Positions 33,024 through 43,170 of a stretch of DNA of 64,000 nt are shown in pieces. This DNA comes from Maribacter sp. BPC-D8 (lineage in GTDB: Bacteria > Bacteroidota > Bacteroidia > Flavobacteriales > Flavobacteriaceae). The stretch covers positions 3,596,001 through 3,660,000 of the forward strand of contig NZ_CP128187.1 of assembly GCF_035207705.1 (NCBI RefSeq), written 5' to 3'. The position numbers were made by a program, and so were the translations under genes. Under the pieces are notes generated by a model. That model saw only the letters and a list, made by a program, of their open reading frames with translations. It was not told the DNA's origin and searched no databases. The stretch's first letter is position 1. Every line of letters starts with the position of its first letter.

Positions 33024-34295
33024 TTAAAGATCAAAACCTAGATCTTTTCTATAATTCATTCCTTCAAAGGAAAGTTTATCTACATTTTTATACGATTGCG
33101 CCAGTGCTGATTTAAAATCACTGCCAAAAGAAGTAATCGCCATTACCCTACCACCGTTAGTAACTACTTTACCATCTTTAAGTGTAGTACCTGCGTGAAA
33201 TACCAGTGATTCTGTAATAGAATCAATACCGGTGATTTCTTTTCCTTTTTCGTATGAGCCAGGGTAGCCACCAGAAACCGTCATAACTGTAGTAGCCGTT
33301 CTATCGTCTAACTGCAAATCTATTTCAGATAATTTCTGATCAGCAACAGCTTGTAGCAATTCTACCATATCGTTTTTTATACGCGGTAAAACCACTTCAG
33401 TTTCAGGATCACCCATTCTAACGTTGTATTCAATAACCTTAGGGTCATCACCAACTTTTATGAGTCCGATGAAGATAAAACCTTTATAAGGCATATTATC
33501 CTTTTTAAGCCCCTCTACCGTAGGTTTTACAATTCGCTGCTCAATCTTATCCATCAAGTCCTTACTCGCGAAAGGAACAGGTGAAATAGCTCCCATACCG
33601 CCAGTATTGAGTCCGGTATCACCTTCACCAATTCTTTTATAGTCTTTTGCTGTTGGTAGCACTTTATAGCTATCACCATCTGTAAGCACGAAAACGCTTA
33701 ATTCGATGCCATCAAGAAACTCTTCAATAACCACAGTTGCACTAGCAGCTCCAAACTTCTCATCAACCAACATAGATTTTAATTCAACCTTGGCTTCGTT
33801 TAAGTCATTAAGAATAACAACACCTTTACCAGCAGCCAATCCGTCAGCTTTTAAAACAAACGGAGGATTTAATTCTTCCAAAAATTTAAATCCGTCTTCA
33901 ACAGTCTCAGCTGTAAAGCTTTTATACTGAGCGGTAGGTATTTCATGACGCATCATAAACTCCTTCGCAAACTCTTTACTACCCTCCAAAGTAGCAGCTA
34001 ATTTTTCAGGACCGATAACTGCCACATTTTTTAATTCTTGGTCACCAAGAAAAAAATCATGAATTCCGTTTACCAAAGGATCTTCTGGACCAACCATAAC
34101 AAGTTGAATATTCTCCTTTAAAACTAATTTCTTAATAGCTTCAAAATCATTTACACCAATTGGTATGTTCGTTGCGATTTTTTCTGTGCCGGCATTTCCT
34201 GGGGCGACGAAAAGTTTTGATAATTTATTACTCTGTGCCAATTTCCAAGCAAAAGTATGCTCACGACCACCTGATCCTAGAATTAAAATATTCAT
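33024..34295 (-). CDS. purD: Phosphoribosylamine-glycine ligase
   Basis: Second step of purine synthesis: joins glycine to phosphoribosylamine using ATP. The 423-residue length and the ATP-grasp pattern are normal: MNILILGSGGREHTFAWKLA at the N-terminus, the lid LKADGLAAGKGVVI, and the metal-binding GFIFIGLI...EYNVRMGDPETEVVLPRI. It lies 42 bases after the stop of the UDP-glucuronate decarboxylase gene and may be the last cistron of the surface-glycan transcript. Confidence 0.97.
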   Translation of the reverse strand: MNILILGSGGREHTFAWKLAQSNKLSKLFVAPGNAGTEKIATNIPIGVNDFEAIKKLVLKENIQLVMVGPEDPLVNGIHDFFLGDQELKNVAVIGPEKLAATLEGSKEFAKEFMMRHEIPTAQYKSFTAETVEDGFKFLEELNPPFVLKADGLAAGKGVVILNDLNEAKVELKSMLVDEKFGAASATVVIEEFLDGIELSVFVLTDGDSYKVLPTAKDYKRIGEGDTGLNTGGMGAISPVPFASKDLMDKIEQRIVKPTVEGLKKDNMPYKGFIFIGLIKVGDDPKVIEYNVRMGDPETEVVLPRIKNDMVELLQAVADQKLSEIDLQLDDRTATTVMTVSGGYPGSYEKGKEITGIDSITESLVFHAGTTLKDGKVVTNGGRVMAITSFGSDFKSALAQSYKNVDKLSFEGMNYRKDLGFDL

Positions 34296-34337
34296 TTTGT
34301 CAATTTTTGCAAAAATACTTCTTGCTCTTTTAATTTT

Positions 34338-35315
34338 CTATTTAGTAGAGAAATCTCTATGCTCTTTCTTTTGTAAGTCTTCTGGAGACAACGATTTGAA
34401 ATAATCGTATACGATTTTTAATCCTTCTGCTCTATGAACTTTCGGTTCCCAGCCCAGAATTTCTTTCGCTTTTGTAATATCAGGTTGACGTTGTGTAGGA
34501 TCATCTTGAGGAAGGGGCTTATAAATAACTTTTTGTTTGGTTCCTGTCAAAGCAATAATCTCTTCTGCAAACTCTTTAATAGTTGTTTCATGCGGATTAC
34601 CAATATTAACAGGATCTGTATAATCGCTAAATAGCAAGCGGTATATTCCCTCGACTTGATCATCGATATAACAGAATGACCTACTTTGAGAGCCATCTCC
34701 GAATACGGTTAAATCTTCACCACGTAGCGCTTGTCCCATAAATGCAGGAACAACCCTACCGTCATTTAAGCGCATTCTAGGACCGTAAGTATTAAAAATA
34801 CGAACAATACGTGTATCTAGTCCATGATGTCTATGATAAGCCATTGTAATGGACTCCATGAAGCGCTTAGCCTCATCATATACTCCTCGTGGACCTATTG
34901 GGTTAACATTACCAAAATACTCCTCATTTTGAGGGTGAACCAATGGATCACCATAAACTTCGGAAGTAGAAGCAACCAAAATTCTAGCACCTTTCTCCTT
35001 TGCTAAACCCAATAAGTTTAGTGTTCCTAGCGAACCAACTTTTAACGTTTTGATCGGAATCTTCAAATAATCAATAGGACTCGCTGGCGAAGCAAAATGA
35101 AGAATGTAATCAAGCTTTCCAGAAACATGAACAAACTTAGTTACATCATGATGATGAAATTCGAAATTCGAAAGCGGAAATAAATGAGAGATGTTATTAA
35201 GATCTCCAGTAATTAAATTGTCCATTCCAATGACATGGAAACCTTCAGCTATAAAACGGTCGCACAAGTGAGAACCCAAAAAACCAGCAGCACCTGTAAT
35301 TAATATTTTTTTCAT
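34338..35315 (-). CDS. UDP-glucuronate decarboxylase (UDP-xylose synthase)-like SDR
   Basis: A 325-residue extended SDR enzyme. The Rossmann motif is [14 protein letters not shown], the catalytic STSEVYGDP and [10 protein letters not shown] provide Ser/Thr, Tyr and Lys, and the [21 protein letters not shown] and [18 protein letters not shown] segments are those of UDP-glucuronate decarboxylases, which make UDP-xylose from UDP-glucuronate. The family is assigned with good confidence; the exact product would need an assay. It ends the glycan island next to the initiating sugar transferase. Confidence 0.88.
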   Translation of the reverse strand: MKKILITGAAGFLGSHLCDRFIAEGFHVIGMDNLITGDLNNISHLFPLSNFEFHHHDVTKFVHVSGKLDYILHFASPASPIDYLKIPIKTLKVGSLGTLNLLGLAKEKGARILVASTSEVYGDPLVHPQNEEYFGNVNPIGPRGVYDEAKRFMESITMAYHRHHGLDTRIVRIFNTYGPRMRLNDGRVVPAFMGQALRGEDLTVFGDGSQSRSFCYIDDQVEGIYRLLFSDYTDPVNIGNPHETTIKEFAEEIIALTGTKQKVIYKPLPQDDPTQRQPDITKAKEILGWEPKVHRAEGLKIVYDYFKSLSPEDLQKKEHRDFSTK

Positions 35316-35323
35316 ATTCTCTA

Positions 35324-36688
35324 TTATACACCTCTGGAAAACAAAACTGTAGTTACTGTTTTAAAAACAATCCTTAAATCTAAGGTAATACTTCGATTTT
35401 TAATATAGTATAAATCATACTCCAGTTTCTTTATTGAGTCTTCCAAATTTTCACCATATTTATACTTCACCTGGGCCCAACCAGTAATACCTGGTTTGAT
35501 TAAGTGTCTAGTCTCATAAAAAGGGACTAAAGAATTTAATTGATTAACAAATACTTTTCTTTCAGGACGTGGACCAATAAATTGCATATCACCTTTAATA
35601 ACCGAAATAATTTGAGGCAATTCATCAATTCTAAATATTCTTAGAATTCTACCAAATGGAGTTATTCTAGTATCATTCTTAACAGCCATTTTAGCGCCTT
35701 CCTTTTCCGCATTAACAACCATAGATCTAAATTTATAAATTTTAAATTCGTTTCCGTGTAGACCAATACGTTTTTGAGTATAAAACAATGGTCCTTTGTT
35801 AAAAAAAAGATTTAAAATAAAAACAAATGGAACACATATTAAAAGAGTGATGCCAACAAAAAGGGAAAGAATAAAATTTACAATAAAACTAAAAATAGTG
35901 TGTAAATATCTAATTTTTCTATTTCTCAATTGTAGAATCTCATAAAAACTATCGTTATGAGACTGAATTGGCAAAGCTTCATAAGTATTTTCGTAAAATG
36001 AAGTATAAGAAATCACTTCCTTCCCTTTCAATATTGACCTTAGTAATATCTTTTCCAGATCATCAGGAAAATCACTATAATTCTTAATATTAACTACCCA
36101 TGAGTCAACTTTCTCAGTTGCTACAAGAAACTTTTTTCTTATCTCAGTATGTTGATTAAGATTATAAGTTAACTTGACTTTATAAAATGTTTCTACATCT
36201 TCACCGTCAATAGAAGAAGTTACTTCCCTAAAATGTTTTTCTGTTTCCTTATCATAAATTAATAATACATTCCTCGTAGTCGGTATAACCCTAAAAACAT
36301 TAACAAAAAAAAGTCTCCAAAGAGCAATTTCTATTGGTGTAAGTATAAGGAAAACTAATAAAGGTATTCTCCAGAAACTAGTATCAAAAAACAGTACTGA
36401 AAAAATAAAAACTATAAAAACAAATAAAGCAGTTATATATAGGGCTTGAGATACTACGTACTTTCTTTTTAATGTTTTTTGTAAGTTGTATAGATCTAAT
36501 ATATAGGAAAGTGTTAGAAATGAGATTACACCAAATAGAGTAATGATTACTTTTAGCCTTAACGAGATAAATTCAATATCAATTGCATTATTAACAAATA
36601 CATTTAAACTAGCTATAATTATAATTAAATCCCCAACTAAGAGAATAAATTTACGTTCAATTGAATTTAAAATGGAAGGATTTGGCAT
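35324..36688 (-). CDS. Initiating sugar-1-phosphate transferase (WbaP/ExoY type)
   Basis: A 454-residue polyprenyl-phosphate glycosyl-1-phosphate transferase that starts the repeat unit on undecaprenyl phosphate. The N-terminal half has four or five membrane helices and a CoA-binding-like domain. The C-terminal catalytic region is clear: [51 protein letters not shown] and [11 protein letters not shown]. The sugar it uses (glucose, galactose or an amino sugar) cannot be told. Confidence 0.94.
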   Translation of the reverse strand: MPNPSILNSIERKFILLVGDLIIIIASLNVFVNNAIDIEFISLRLKVIITLFGVISFLTLSYILDLYNLQKTLKRKYVVSQALYITALFVFIVFIFSVLFFDTSFWRIPLLVFLILTPIEIALWRLFFVNVFRVIPTTRNVLLIYDKETEKHFREVTSSIDGEDVETFYKVKLTYNLNQHTEIRKKFLVATEKVDSWVVNIKNYSDFPDDLEKILLRSILKGKEVISYTSFYENTYEALPIQSHNDSFYEILQLRNRKIRYLHTIFSFIVNFILSLFVGITLLICVPFVFILNLFFNKGPLFYTQKRIGLHGNEFKIYKFRSMVVNAEKEGAKMAVKNDTRITPFGRILRIFRIDELPQIISVIKGDMQFIGPRPERKVFVNQLNSLVPFYETRHLIKPGITGWAQVKYKYGENLEDSIKKLEYDLYYIKNRSITLDLRIVFKTVTTVLFSRGV

Positions 36689-36709
36689 TTTATATTGTAC
36701 TTATAATAA

Positions 36710-37456
36710 TCAAAAATAACTTTTCAATTTTAAAACAATAGCAGAAACCGTATAAAATGCAGATTTGAAAATTGACAAACCCTCGACATCTCTATAAATT
36801 TGCCATTCATACTTAAGTAATTTTAACTTATTGGAAGAAATTGATTCCTTACCAACACGATAACTTGACAAACACTCACTCAAACCATATCCTTTGGTTT
36901 TTTTTAAAAGATTTAACCAAAGTGCATAATCTTGACGTTTACGAATAGATGGCATATATTGTTTACCAAAATAATTTACGTCATACATAACAGTTAGGCA
37001 CCCTATGGGATTCTTATATAAAGCAGAATGATAATCAACAACCCTTTTTGATTTTATGATGATATTTAGATTATTCCCTACTTCATCTATTTTATCATAA
37101 GTGGTAAAGGTGAAATAGTAATTATTTACTTTCATGAAGTTTATCTGTAATTGCAATTTTTGGGGGTACCAAGTATCATCACTATCTAAAAACGCAATGT
37201 AATCCCCTTGAGCAAGTTCTATTGCCTTGTTTCTTGCAGTACCTGCTCCACTATTAATTGACAGTCTATGAAATTTAATTCTAGAATCTTTTTGAGCATA
37301 TTCTTCTATAATTTTAGCACTATTATCCGATGAGCAATCATCTACAAAAATATGCTCCCATTTCTCATAGGTTTGAGCTATTACCGAATTCATACAATCA
37401 TCCAAAAACATTTGGGAATTATATACCGGAGTGATTATTGATACTAGATTGTTCAA
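36710..37456 (-). CDS. GT2-family glycosyltransferase
   Basis: A 248-residue GT-A enzyme. The nucleotide-sugar fold shows in SIITPVYNSQMFLDDCMNSV and FVDDCSSDNSAKII, and the metal-binding DxD in YIAFLDSDDTWYP. The acceptor region RKRQDYALWLNLLKKTKGYG is typical of WcaA/EpsE-type capsule transferases. It is one of few transferases in this island. Confidence 0.93.
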   Translation of the reverse strand: MNNLVSIITPVYNSQMFLDDCMNSVIAQTYEKWEHIFVDDCSSDNSAKIIEEYAQKDSRIKFHRLSINSGAGTARNKAIELAQGDYIAFLDSDDTWYPQKLQLQINFMKVNNYYFTFTTYDKIDEVGNNLNIIIKSKRVVDYHSALYKNPIGCLTVMYDVNYFGKQYMPSIRKRQDYALWLNLLKKTKGYGLSECLSSYRVGKESISSNKLKLLKYEWQIYRDVEGLSIFKSAFYTVSAIVLKLKSYF

Positions 37457-37520
37457 TTTAGTTTTCTTTAATTTATATGCTTCAACAGTTAAACCAAGCT
37501 AATGTTATAATAATATTATT

Positions 37521-38015
37521 CTATATAAACTTTCCTTCTCTCTTTAAATTATCATACTTCGTTCTATCCCTTGAAGAAAAGACCTTTGCTGGATGACCTC
37601 CCGCAATACCCAATTCTTCAATATTACAAACTACAACGCTACCAGCTTGAATTATAGCACCCTCGCCAATTGTAACACCAGCCAAAACAGTCACATTAAT
37701 CCCTATCCAAACATTATCTCCTATAATAACATCTTTAACTATCAAGGTTTCATCATATGGAATTGCATCACCTAGATGATTATGATATGAGGTTAACACT
37801 TTACAACCAAAACCAGAATGAAAGTTATCTCCGATAACAAAATTGCCCTGACCATATACAATCAAGCCATTAAAATGAACATTCTTGCCTACACGAGTAT
37901 ATTTGTTCAATCTTGTATAGCCGTTAGCTTTTATTGAAGGGCCAAAGTTACCACTTGATTTCTTTGCTATAAACGTAAAAATCAAAGACCGTATTCTTTT
38001 AAATAATTTAATCAT
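37521..38015 (-). CDS. Left-handed beta-helix (hexapeptide) O-acyltransferase
   Basis: A 164-residue acetyltransferase of the serine-acetyltransferase/LbetaH group. Hexapeptide turns run through FVIGDNFHSGFGCKV, VIIGDNVWIGINVTVLAGV and GEGAIIQAGSVVV, with the catalytic His in TSYHNHLGD, and the closing GIAGGHPAKVF. It most likely acetylates a sugar of the surface glycan. The start overlaps the flippase stop by one base. Confidence 0.9.
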   Translation of the reverse strand: MIKLFKRIRSLIFTFIAKKSSGNFGPSIKANGYTRLNKYTRVGKNVHFNGLIVYGQGNFVIGDNFHSGFGCKVLTSYHNHLGDAIPYDETLIVKDVIIGDNVWIGINVTVLAGVTIGEGAIIQAGSVVVCNIEELGIAGGHPAKVFSSRDRTKYDNLKREGKFI

Positions 38016-39283
38016 TATGTATTTATTTTATTTAGTCCCCAAGGCATTTTATAATTCTTATAGCTAAGTATGAATACGCCCAAAAACAATATAAAAAATG
38101 TAATAGTCGTGGCCTGAGCAGCCCCAAGTATTCCATTTTTCTGTATTAACAAATAATTGAGAATTAAATTCAAAATTGCAGACCCCAAAGTCATGTATGC
38201 TATTAATTTGGTTTTCTTTAAATAGAATAAATAATTGGCAACCATTTTATACATACCATTAAACGCATAACCCAATAAAATCCATAGCACAACAGCACTT
38301 CCTGTGGTAAAGGCTTTACCAATGAAATATTTATAAATCAACGGTGTTATTAAATAAAATACTAATACCAAAAAAAGAATCAAGAAAAAATAAGCATAGG
38401 ATATTTTTACAATTCTAACCTTTTCAGCATGATTGTTTTCTTTTAATTTTCCAAAAAAGAAAGGAACCCAAGCTTGGTTGAAAGAATTTTGTAATAAAGC
38501 TATCACCATACCTATTTGATAACCTACCGAGTAGATTCCTACTTCGCTAAGCCCAAGCATAAAAAGTATAAAAAAACGATCAGAAAAACCAATTAAATTA
38601 CCGCCCAAAGTGTGAAAAACCAAAGGCAAGCTAAAAGACAACGCTTCTTTCCTGTACACCTTATCAACACGCAATATGTTTAGAAATCCATTTCTATAAA
38701 GCAAAAAGCATGCGACCGCACCAAAAAGCAAGGCTACCAAAAACTGAGGTATTAGCCTGCCCTCCCAACCCATTTTAAAGCTTACAATGAGAAGAACTGA
38801 CAAACCTAAGTCCAGTAGTGTTTTAGACACTCTAAAGACTCCAAATTGAACAGTTTTATACGATACCCGCCATAATATTAATAAAATCTCACTGACCTGT
38901 GAAAAAAGAACATAACAAATACTTACAATTATTATAAAAGGGGGGAAACTATATGATTTAATAAAATCTTGCGCTATGTAAGTAATAAAAATAGAAATTA
39001 ATATAAAAATTATACCTGATCCAAAAAGCACTAAGAAAACAGTAGTAACAAATTTTGGTAAATCAACATCTTCAAAATAATAACGGCTTATAGACTGTAC
39101 CACACTTAGACCAACGACAGGTGTAGCAATCAACGATATATTAAAAAAGATATCAATTATAGCATAATCATCCGGACTAAGGTAAGTTGTTAAGATGGGT
39201 AGCAAAAGAAACGGTATTGCTGAATTAACTACATTGAACAACGTGAAAAAAGAAATATTCTTAAATAATTTTCTGTTATTCAT
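38015..39283 (-). CDS. Wzx-type oligosaccharide flippase
   Basis: A 422-residue MOP-superfamily membrane protein with about 12 transmembrane helices. The N-terminus (LFKNISFFTLFNVVNSAIPF) and the motif SRYYFEDVD, then FSLPLVFHTLGGNLIGFSDR, are typical of Wzx flippases that move undecaprenyl-linked repeat units across the inner membrane. Its place within the Wzy-type island supports this. Confidence 0.9.
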   Translation of the reverse strand: MNNRKLFKNISFFTLFNVVNSAIPFLLLPILTTYLSPDDYAIIDIFFNISLIATPVVGLSVVQSISRYYFEDVDLPKFVTTVFLVLFGSGIIFILISIFITYIAQDFIKSYSFPPFIIIVSICYVLFSQVSEILLILWRVSYKTVQFGVFRVSKTLLDLGLSVLLIVSFKMGWEGRLIPQFLVALLFGAVACFLLYRNGFLNILRVDKVYRKEALSFSLPLVFHTLGGNLIGFSDRFFILFMLGLSEVGIYSVGYQIGMVIALLQNSFNQAWVPFFFGKLKENNHAEKVRIVKISYAYFFLILFLVLVFYLITPLIYKYFIGKAFTTGSAVVLWILLGYAFNGMYKMVANYLFYLKKTKLIAYMTLGSAILNLILNYLLIQKNGILGAAQATTITFFILFLGVFILSYKNYKMPWGLNKINT

Positions 39284-39287
39284 ACCC

Positions 39288-40685
39288 TTACTTCCTTAAT
39301 ATCCTTTGCTCAATAACGTCATTTAAATTGTTAACAAAATTGCTTTCGATAAAATTTCTTGATTTCTGTACAATTCTTTCTTTGTCGTAAAAATGATGGT
39401 TTTTAATAATATGCTCAAATTCACTAATGGAATTTACGAATACCGTATGCCCAGAATCATCAAGGACTTCACCATAATAATTCGAAGCCCAATTTTTATA
39501 ATCGTATAGAATATTAGGTACTCCAAAACATAACGATTCTATTGCGCATGTAGAATTAATTGTCATATGAAAATCAGCTATCTTCAAACACTCGTATACA
39601 TTTGAATTTCGTTCAACTCTTACATTATCTGGGAACTGAAATTCTTGATATGACCTCTTAGGATCTCTAGGTACTAACAAAAACAGGATAGTTTTATCTC
39701 TTAAAGCGATATCATTTAAAAATTTAAACATAAATTTCTCAAAAGGATCCTGTAAACTTAATACAATGATTTTTGTAAAACCATTTTTATCGGGTAGATG
39801 CTTGAAATCGTCAACAGGAGAATTAATAAACTCTTCTAAAAAATAATATCCTATAGGAATTACATTAGAAGGTTTAATGAAAAAATTATTGGCATCGAAA
39901 ATCTTAGACTCATTAACACCATAAGTCAACAAATAGTCTGGGTAGAAATTGTTTCCAAAATCTTTAAATACGTTATAAGCATAGTGCAACTCATTAATTA
40001 CACCATGCTGTAACTCTACAACAGGAATCTTTTTTTCTTTTAACGCTTTTATGTATCCTATTGAAGATGCAGAATAAACAAAAAAGACAACATTTGGTGT
40101 TGCCACCTTAAGCATTAATTTCATAAATAGATACTGAGCTCTATGATTTTTTAATACAGCCTTATAATCTAGAGAAATACCTGATTCTTTGAATATTTTG
40201 ATAAGTATTTCTTCGTTTTCAACCTTAACATTTCTACTTAAAAAGAGACCAATTAATTTTGCGCATGAAAAAAAAACAGTCTGACTTATAATATTCCCGT
40301 TCTTAAGATCCTCCTTTTTATAATGCTGACCAAGAGGATATGGATTTTCAATAACTAAAGTTCTTAATTCATGCTCCACAATCGGCTCCATAACACGATC
40401 AACGTATTTCCCGTGAATTTTTTTTCTCCTGTCAGAATTAGAAAAGACCCAAAACTTATAACGGTTAATTATTAATAACTCCTTTAAACCATAAAACAAT
40501 GTTACCAAAAGCTCAATGATTAAGCTTTTATTGATTATTACAGTTCTGGATGTTAGTCCTTCCTTAGTACGCAGCTCCTCATTAACTTTATATCTTAAAA
40601 TGGGCCAAACACAATCTCCATCCAATTTAATTGACTGCGTATCATAACATAATTCAATTTCTTTTAACCCCATACTGTTAGACAT
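39288..40685 (-). CDS. Putative GT-B glycosyltransferase of unknown specificity
   Basis: A 465-residue soluble protein that I cannot assign to a named family with certainty. It has a GT-B-like C-terminal half: KKIPVVELQHGVINELHYAY, then LSLQDPFEKFMFKFL and a donor-site-like NSTCAIESLCFGVPNILYDY. These are features of capsule, CDP-glycerol or sialyl/nonulosonate-type transferases. In this operon, next to the nonulosonate synthesis genes, a transfer of the CMP-activated nonulosonate is a reasonable guess. It overlaps the upstream Wzy-like gene by eight bases. Confidence 0.75.
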   Translation of the reverse strand: MSNSMGLKEIELCYDTQSIKLDGDCVWPILRYKVNEELRTKEGLTSRTVIINKSLIIELLVTLFYGLKELLIINRYKFWVFSNSDRRKKIHGKYVDRVMEPIVEHELRTLVIENPYPLGQHYKKEDLKNGNIISQTVFFSCAKLIGLFLSRNVKVENEEILIKIFKESGISLDYKAVLKNHRAQYLFMKLMLKVATPNVVFFVYSASSIGYIKALKEKKIPVVELQHGVINELHYAYNVFKDFGNNFYPDYLLTYGVNESKIFDANNFFIKPSNVIPIGYYFLEEFINSPVDDFKHLPDKNGFTKIIVLSLQDPFEKFMFKFLNDIALRDKTILFLLVPRDPKRSYQEFQFPDNVRVERNSNVYECLKIADFHMTINSTCAIESLCFGVPNILYDYKNWASNYYGEVLDDSGHTVFVNSISEFEHIIKNHHFYDKERIVQKSRNFIESNFVNNLNDVIEQRILRK

Positions 40686-41958
40686 TTTTTAATTCTTTTT
40701 GAGAGTTTTGACAAACAAGAAACAAAATAAAAAATGCAGAAAAAAACACTACACCTCTTTCTCTTTCTAAAATACTTTCAAATACAAAATTTAGCCCCAT
40801 AAAAACAATAAAAAAAAAGAAAATTTGATCTTTATTATTAAGCGCCTTTACCAGCCCCAAAAATAGAGCTAATAGAAACGGTATGAGGATTAAAAAACCA
40901 TTTGAAACTAAAAAGTTTAAATACTGATTATGACTATTTTTATTTCTTAAACCCTCACAAATAGAAAAACTAAACAAAGCTATACAATTTTCATTAAGTG
41001 ATCTAACAACACTACCTGTACCGTATCCATATAAAGGGCTGTTTTTAATAACTTGCGTAGACAATTTCCACAATCCAAAACGTATTGAACTTGATTCGTT
41101 AGTTTGTTCTTGTTTCATCCATACCTTATCGAAAGAACTTACAAGCTGCTCTGTGCGCTGGTACATTAAAGGGTTAATTAAGAAAATAAAGGAGACTCCT
41201 AAAATAAGAGTACTCAAAAGGGAAATCGTATACTTATTGGGTCTCCTAATAAGACTGTAGATAAAATAAGTGCAACTAGCTATAAGAAATGAAAATATAC
41301 CGGCCTTACTAGAAGTAAATATAAAAGTTACAAATAGAAAGATCATCAAAGTCCATTTTATAATTAATCCATACTTTCTATCATTATGATAATAGCTTAA
41401 TAAATAGAACAAGGATAAACCAATATAAATAGAAAAATAAGTGGGATGCAAATCTAAAAAATCGGAAAATTCGACATAAAAAAATATATTAATTTTTCTT
41501 GAAAATTCATCCAAAACATAATGATCCCCTGTTTCATAATAGCGATAAAACGAATTACCAAAACATAATAAAGAAGTAAATACTACTCCAAGAATAAAAC
41601 TAAGAAAGTATTGCTCTTTTTGTTCTTTTAATAAGTTCTTTCCCCCAAGAAATAAAGGAAAAACTAGTAAGCTTAACTGTGTTTGGACTTTTGAAAAACC
41701 TAAAGTAATATCAGATGAATAACTTAGTCCAACAATCAAAATTAAATATACTAGCATCAACAAAGAAACAGGTTTTCGGAACCAAATATTTCTAAAATAT
41801 TTACGCTCAAAAGTAAGTAGGGATACTAAAGAGTAAATAATAATTAAAACTGTTGTTAATTTTGGAGAAAGCGGAATTGTAAAAAAAAGTGCTAATAAAA
41901 TATATTGCTCTGATTTTCTTAAAATTGAATGGTAATCTTTAATTATTGCTTTTATCAT
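40678..41958 (-). CDS. O-antigen polymerase/ligase-like membrane protein 1
   Basis: A 426-residue protein with about 11-12 hydrophobic helices and one large periplasmic loop with SSSIRFGLWKLSTQVIKNSP and YGYGTGSVVR, which is the Wzy_C/WaaL pattern (the conserved H in NSHNQYLNFLVSNG follows). It could polymerise the repeat unit or ligate the chain to the lipid A core. It overlaps the next such gene by 20 bases. Confidence 0.87.
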   Translation of the reverse strand: MIKAIIKDYHSILRKSEQYILLALFFTIPLSPKLTTVLIIIYSLVSLLTFERKYFRNIWFRKPVSLLMLVYLILIVGLSYSSDITLGFSKVQTQLSLLVFPLFLGGKNLLKEQKEQYFLSFILGVVFTSLLCFGNSFYRYYETGDHYVLDEFSRKINIFFYVEFSDFLDLHPTYFSIYIGLSLFYLLSYYHNDRKYGLIIKWTLMIFLFVTFIFTSSKAGIFSFLIASCTYFIYSLIRRPNKYTISLLSTLILGVSFIFLINPLMYQRTEQLVSSFDKVWMKQEQTNESSSIRFGLWKLSTQVIKNSPLYGYGTGSVVRSLNENCIALFSFSICEGLRNKNSHNQYLNFLVSNGFLILIPFLLALFLGLVKALNNKDQIFFFFIVFMGLNFVFESILERERGVVFFSAFFILFLVCQNSQKELKNV

Positions 41959-43156
41959 TATTCTTAAAAAAATCTAGGGCATAAAACAATATGAAAAGGT
42001 AAAAGTAATTGGACCACGCTCCCGACAACAAAGTTATTGAAACAACACAACTAAAAAAGAACAACCAAATTAAATTTGGTGAATACAAAGTATTGCGAAT
42101 TGTAGACTTAATATCAAGTATAAAAAAACCAAGCATCCCAAAACCGAACAAACCCATTTCTGTTATAAGCTGTAACGTGAAATTATGCATACTGTATGCT
42201 GCCCATTTTTCTTGACCAGGTACAATTAATTCTTGAATCATCAGCAGAGAATTACCAGGGCCTATTCCAATCAGATAAGAGTTAAAGAACTCATGTATTC
42301 CCGTGATTACAGCATTCGACCGAGAATTAAAAGTCCCAATATGTTCAAGAGGAGTACCTGTGAATAAACCGTTTACCAGTCTCGAAATAAAATATTCAAT
42401 AGTATATTTTCCTTGAATAGTGTATTCACGAGCAAAAAACATAACCAGAACACCAATTAAGACAATTAAGCCGAAGCCAATATAACGCATTCTAAAAAGC
42501 CTAAACTTCATAATGAAGTATCCTCCAAAAAAAATAATAAGCGATAATATTGCTAATTTTGCGTCATTGTAGGCTATCAAATATATAGACAGAAGTATCC
42601 AAATATATTTAAAATAAGAGCTTTGCTTTAAAAAGAATAGTGGAGTGAAAATAGCAAGAATAGCCGAGTATTCATTTTCATTCCAAAAAAAGAGATTAAT
42701 AGCCGGAAATCTATTTTGAGTATTAAAATATACCCCACCAATAAAATACTGTAGTAAGCCTAATACAATTAATGTTCTATATAAAATAGACAAGAAAATG
42801 TACACGGTTTCCTTGTTGCAACGTTTTATAATTTCTTTATAGTAAAAATAAAAGAAGAAAATAGTAATGTAATAGAAATTATAAGCCCAATTAATTTCAT
42901 GAAACCTAGAACCTAATGAAGCAATTAAAGAATATAAAAAAAAACCAATAATTATTATTGATAATTTGATGCCGCGTTTTGTATTTACAAAAAATAACCA
43001 TAAAAATAAAAAAGGCAAAAGCACCCTAAAGAGCGTTATTTTACTTTCCATAGAGGGTCTTAATATAGTACTAAGACCAGCTATTAAAATGATTCCCAAA
43101 TGAACAAGTGTTTCAAGCTCTCTAACACTTATTTTATTTCTGAACTTTAATTGCAC
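41939..43156 (-). CDS. O-antigen polymerase/ligase-like membrane protein 2
   Basis: A 405-residue membrane protein with about 10-12 helices, similar in topology to its downstream neighbour. The periplasmic loop holds GTFNSRSNAVITGIHEFFNS, YLIGIGPGNSLLM and, after it, SMHNFTLQLITEMGLFGFG, the WaaL/Wzy-like His motif. One of the pair may be the polymerase and the other a ligase or an additional polymerase. Confidence 0.86.
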   Translation of the reverse strand: MQLKFRNKISVRELETLVHLGIILIAGLSTILRPSMESKITLFRVLLPFLFLWLFFVNTKRGIKLSIIIIGFFLYSLIASLGSRFHEINWAYNFYYITIFFFYFYYKEIIKRCNKETVYIFLSILYRTLIVLGLLQYFIGGVYFNTQNRFPAINLFFWNENEYSAILAIFTPLFFLKQSSYFKYIWILLSIYLIAYNDAKLAILSLIIFFGGYFIMKFRLFRMRYIGFGLIVLIGVLVMFFAREYTIQGKYTIEYFISRLVNGLFTGTPLEHIGTFNSRSNAVITGIHEFFNSYLIGIGPGNSLLMIQELIVPGQEKWAAYSMHNFTLQLITEMGLFGFGMLGFFILDIKSTIRNTLYSPNLIWLFFFSCVVSITLLSGAWSNYFYLFILFYALDFFKNNDKSNN

Positions 43157-43170
43157 ATATATTGTATTAC

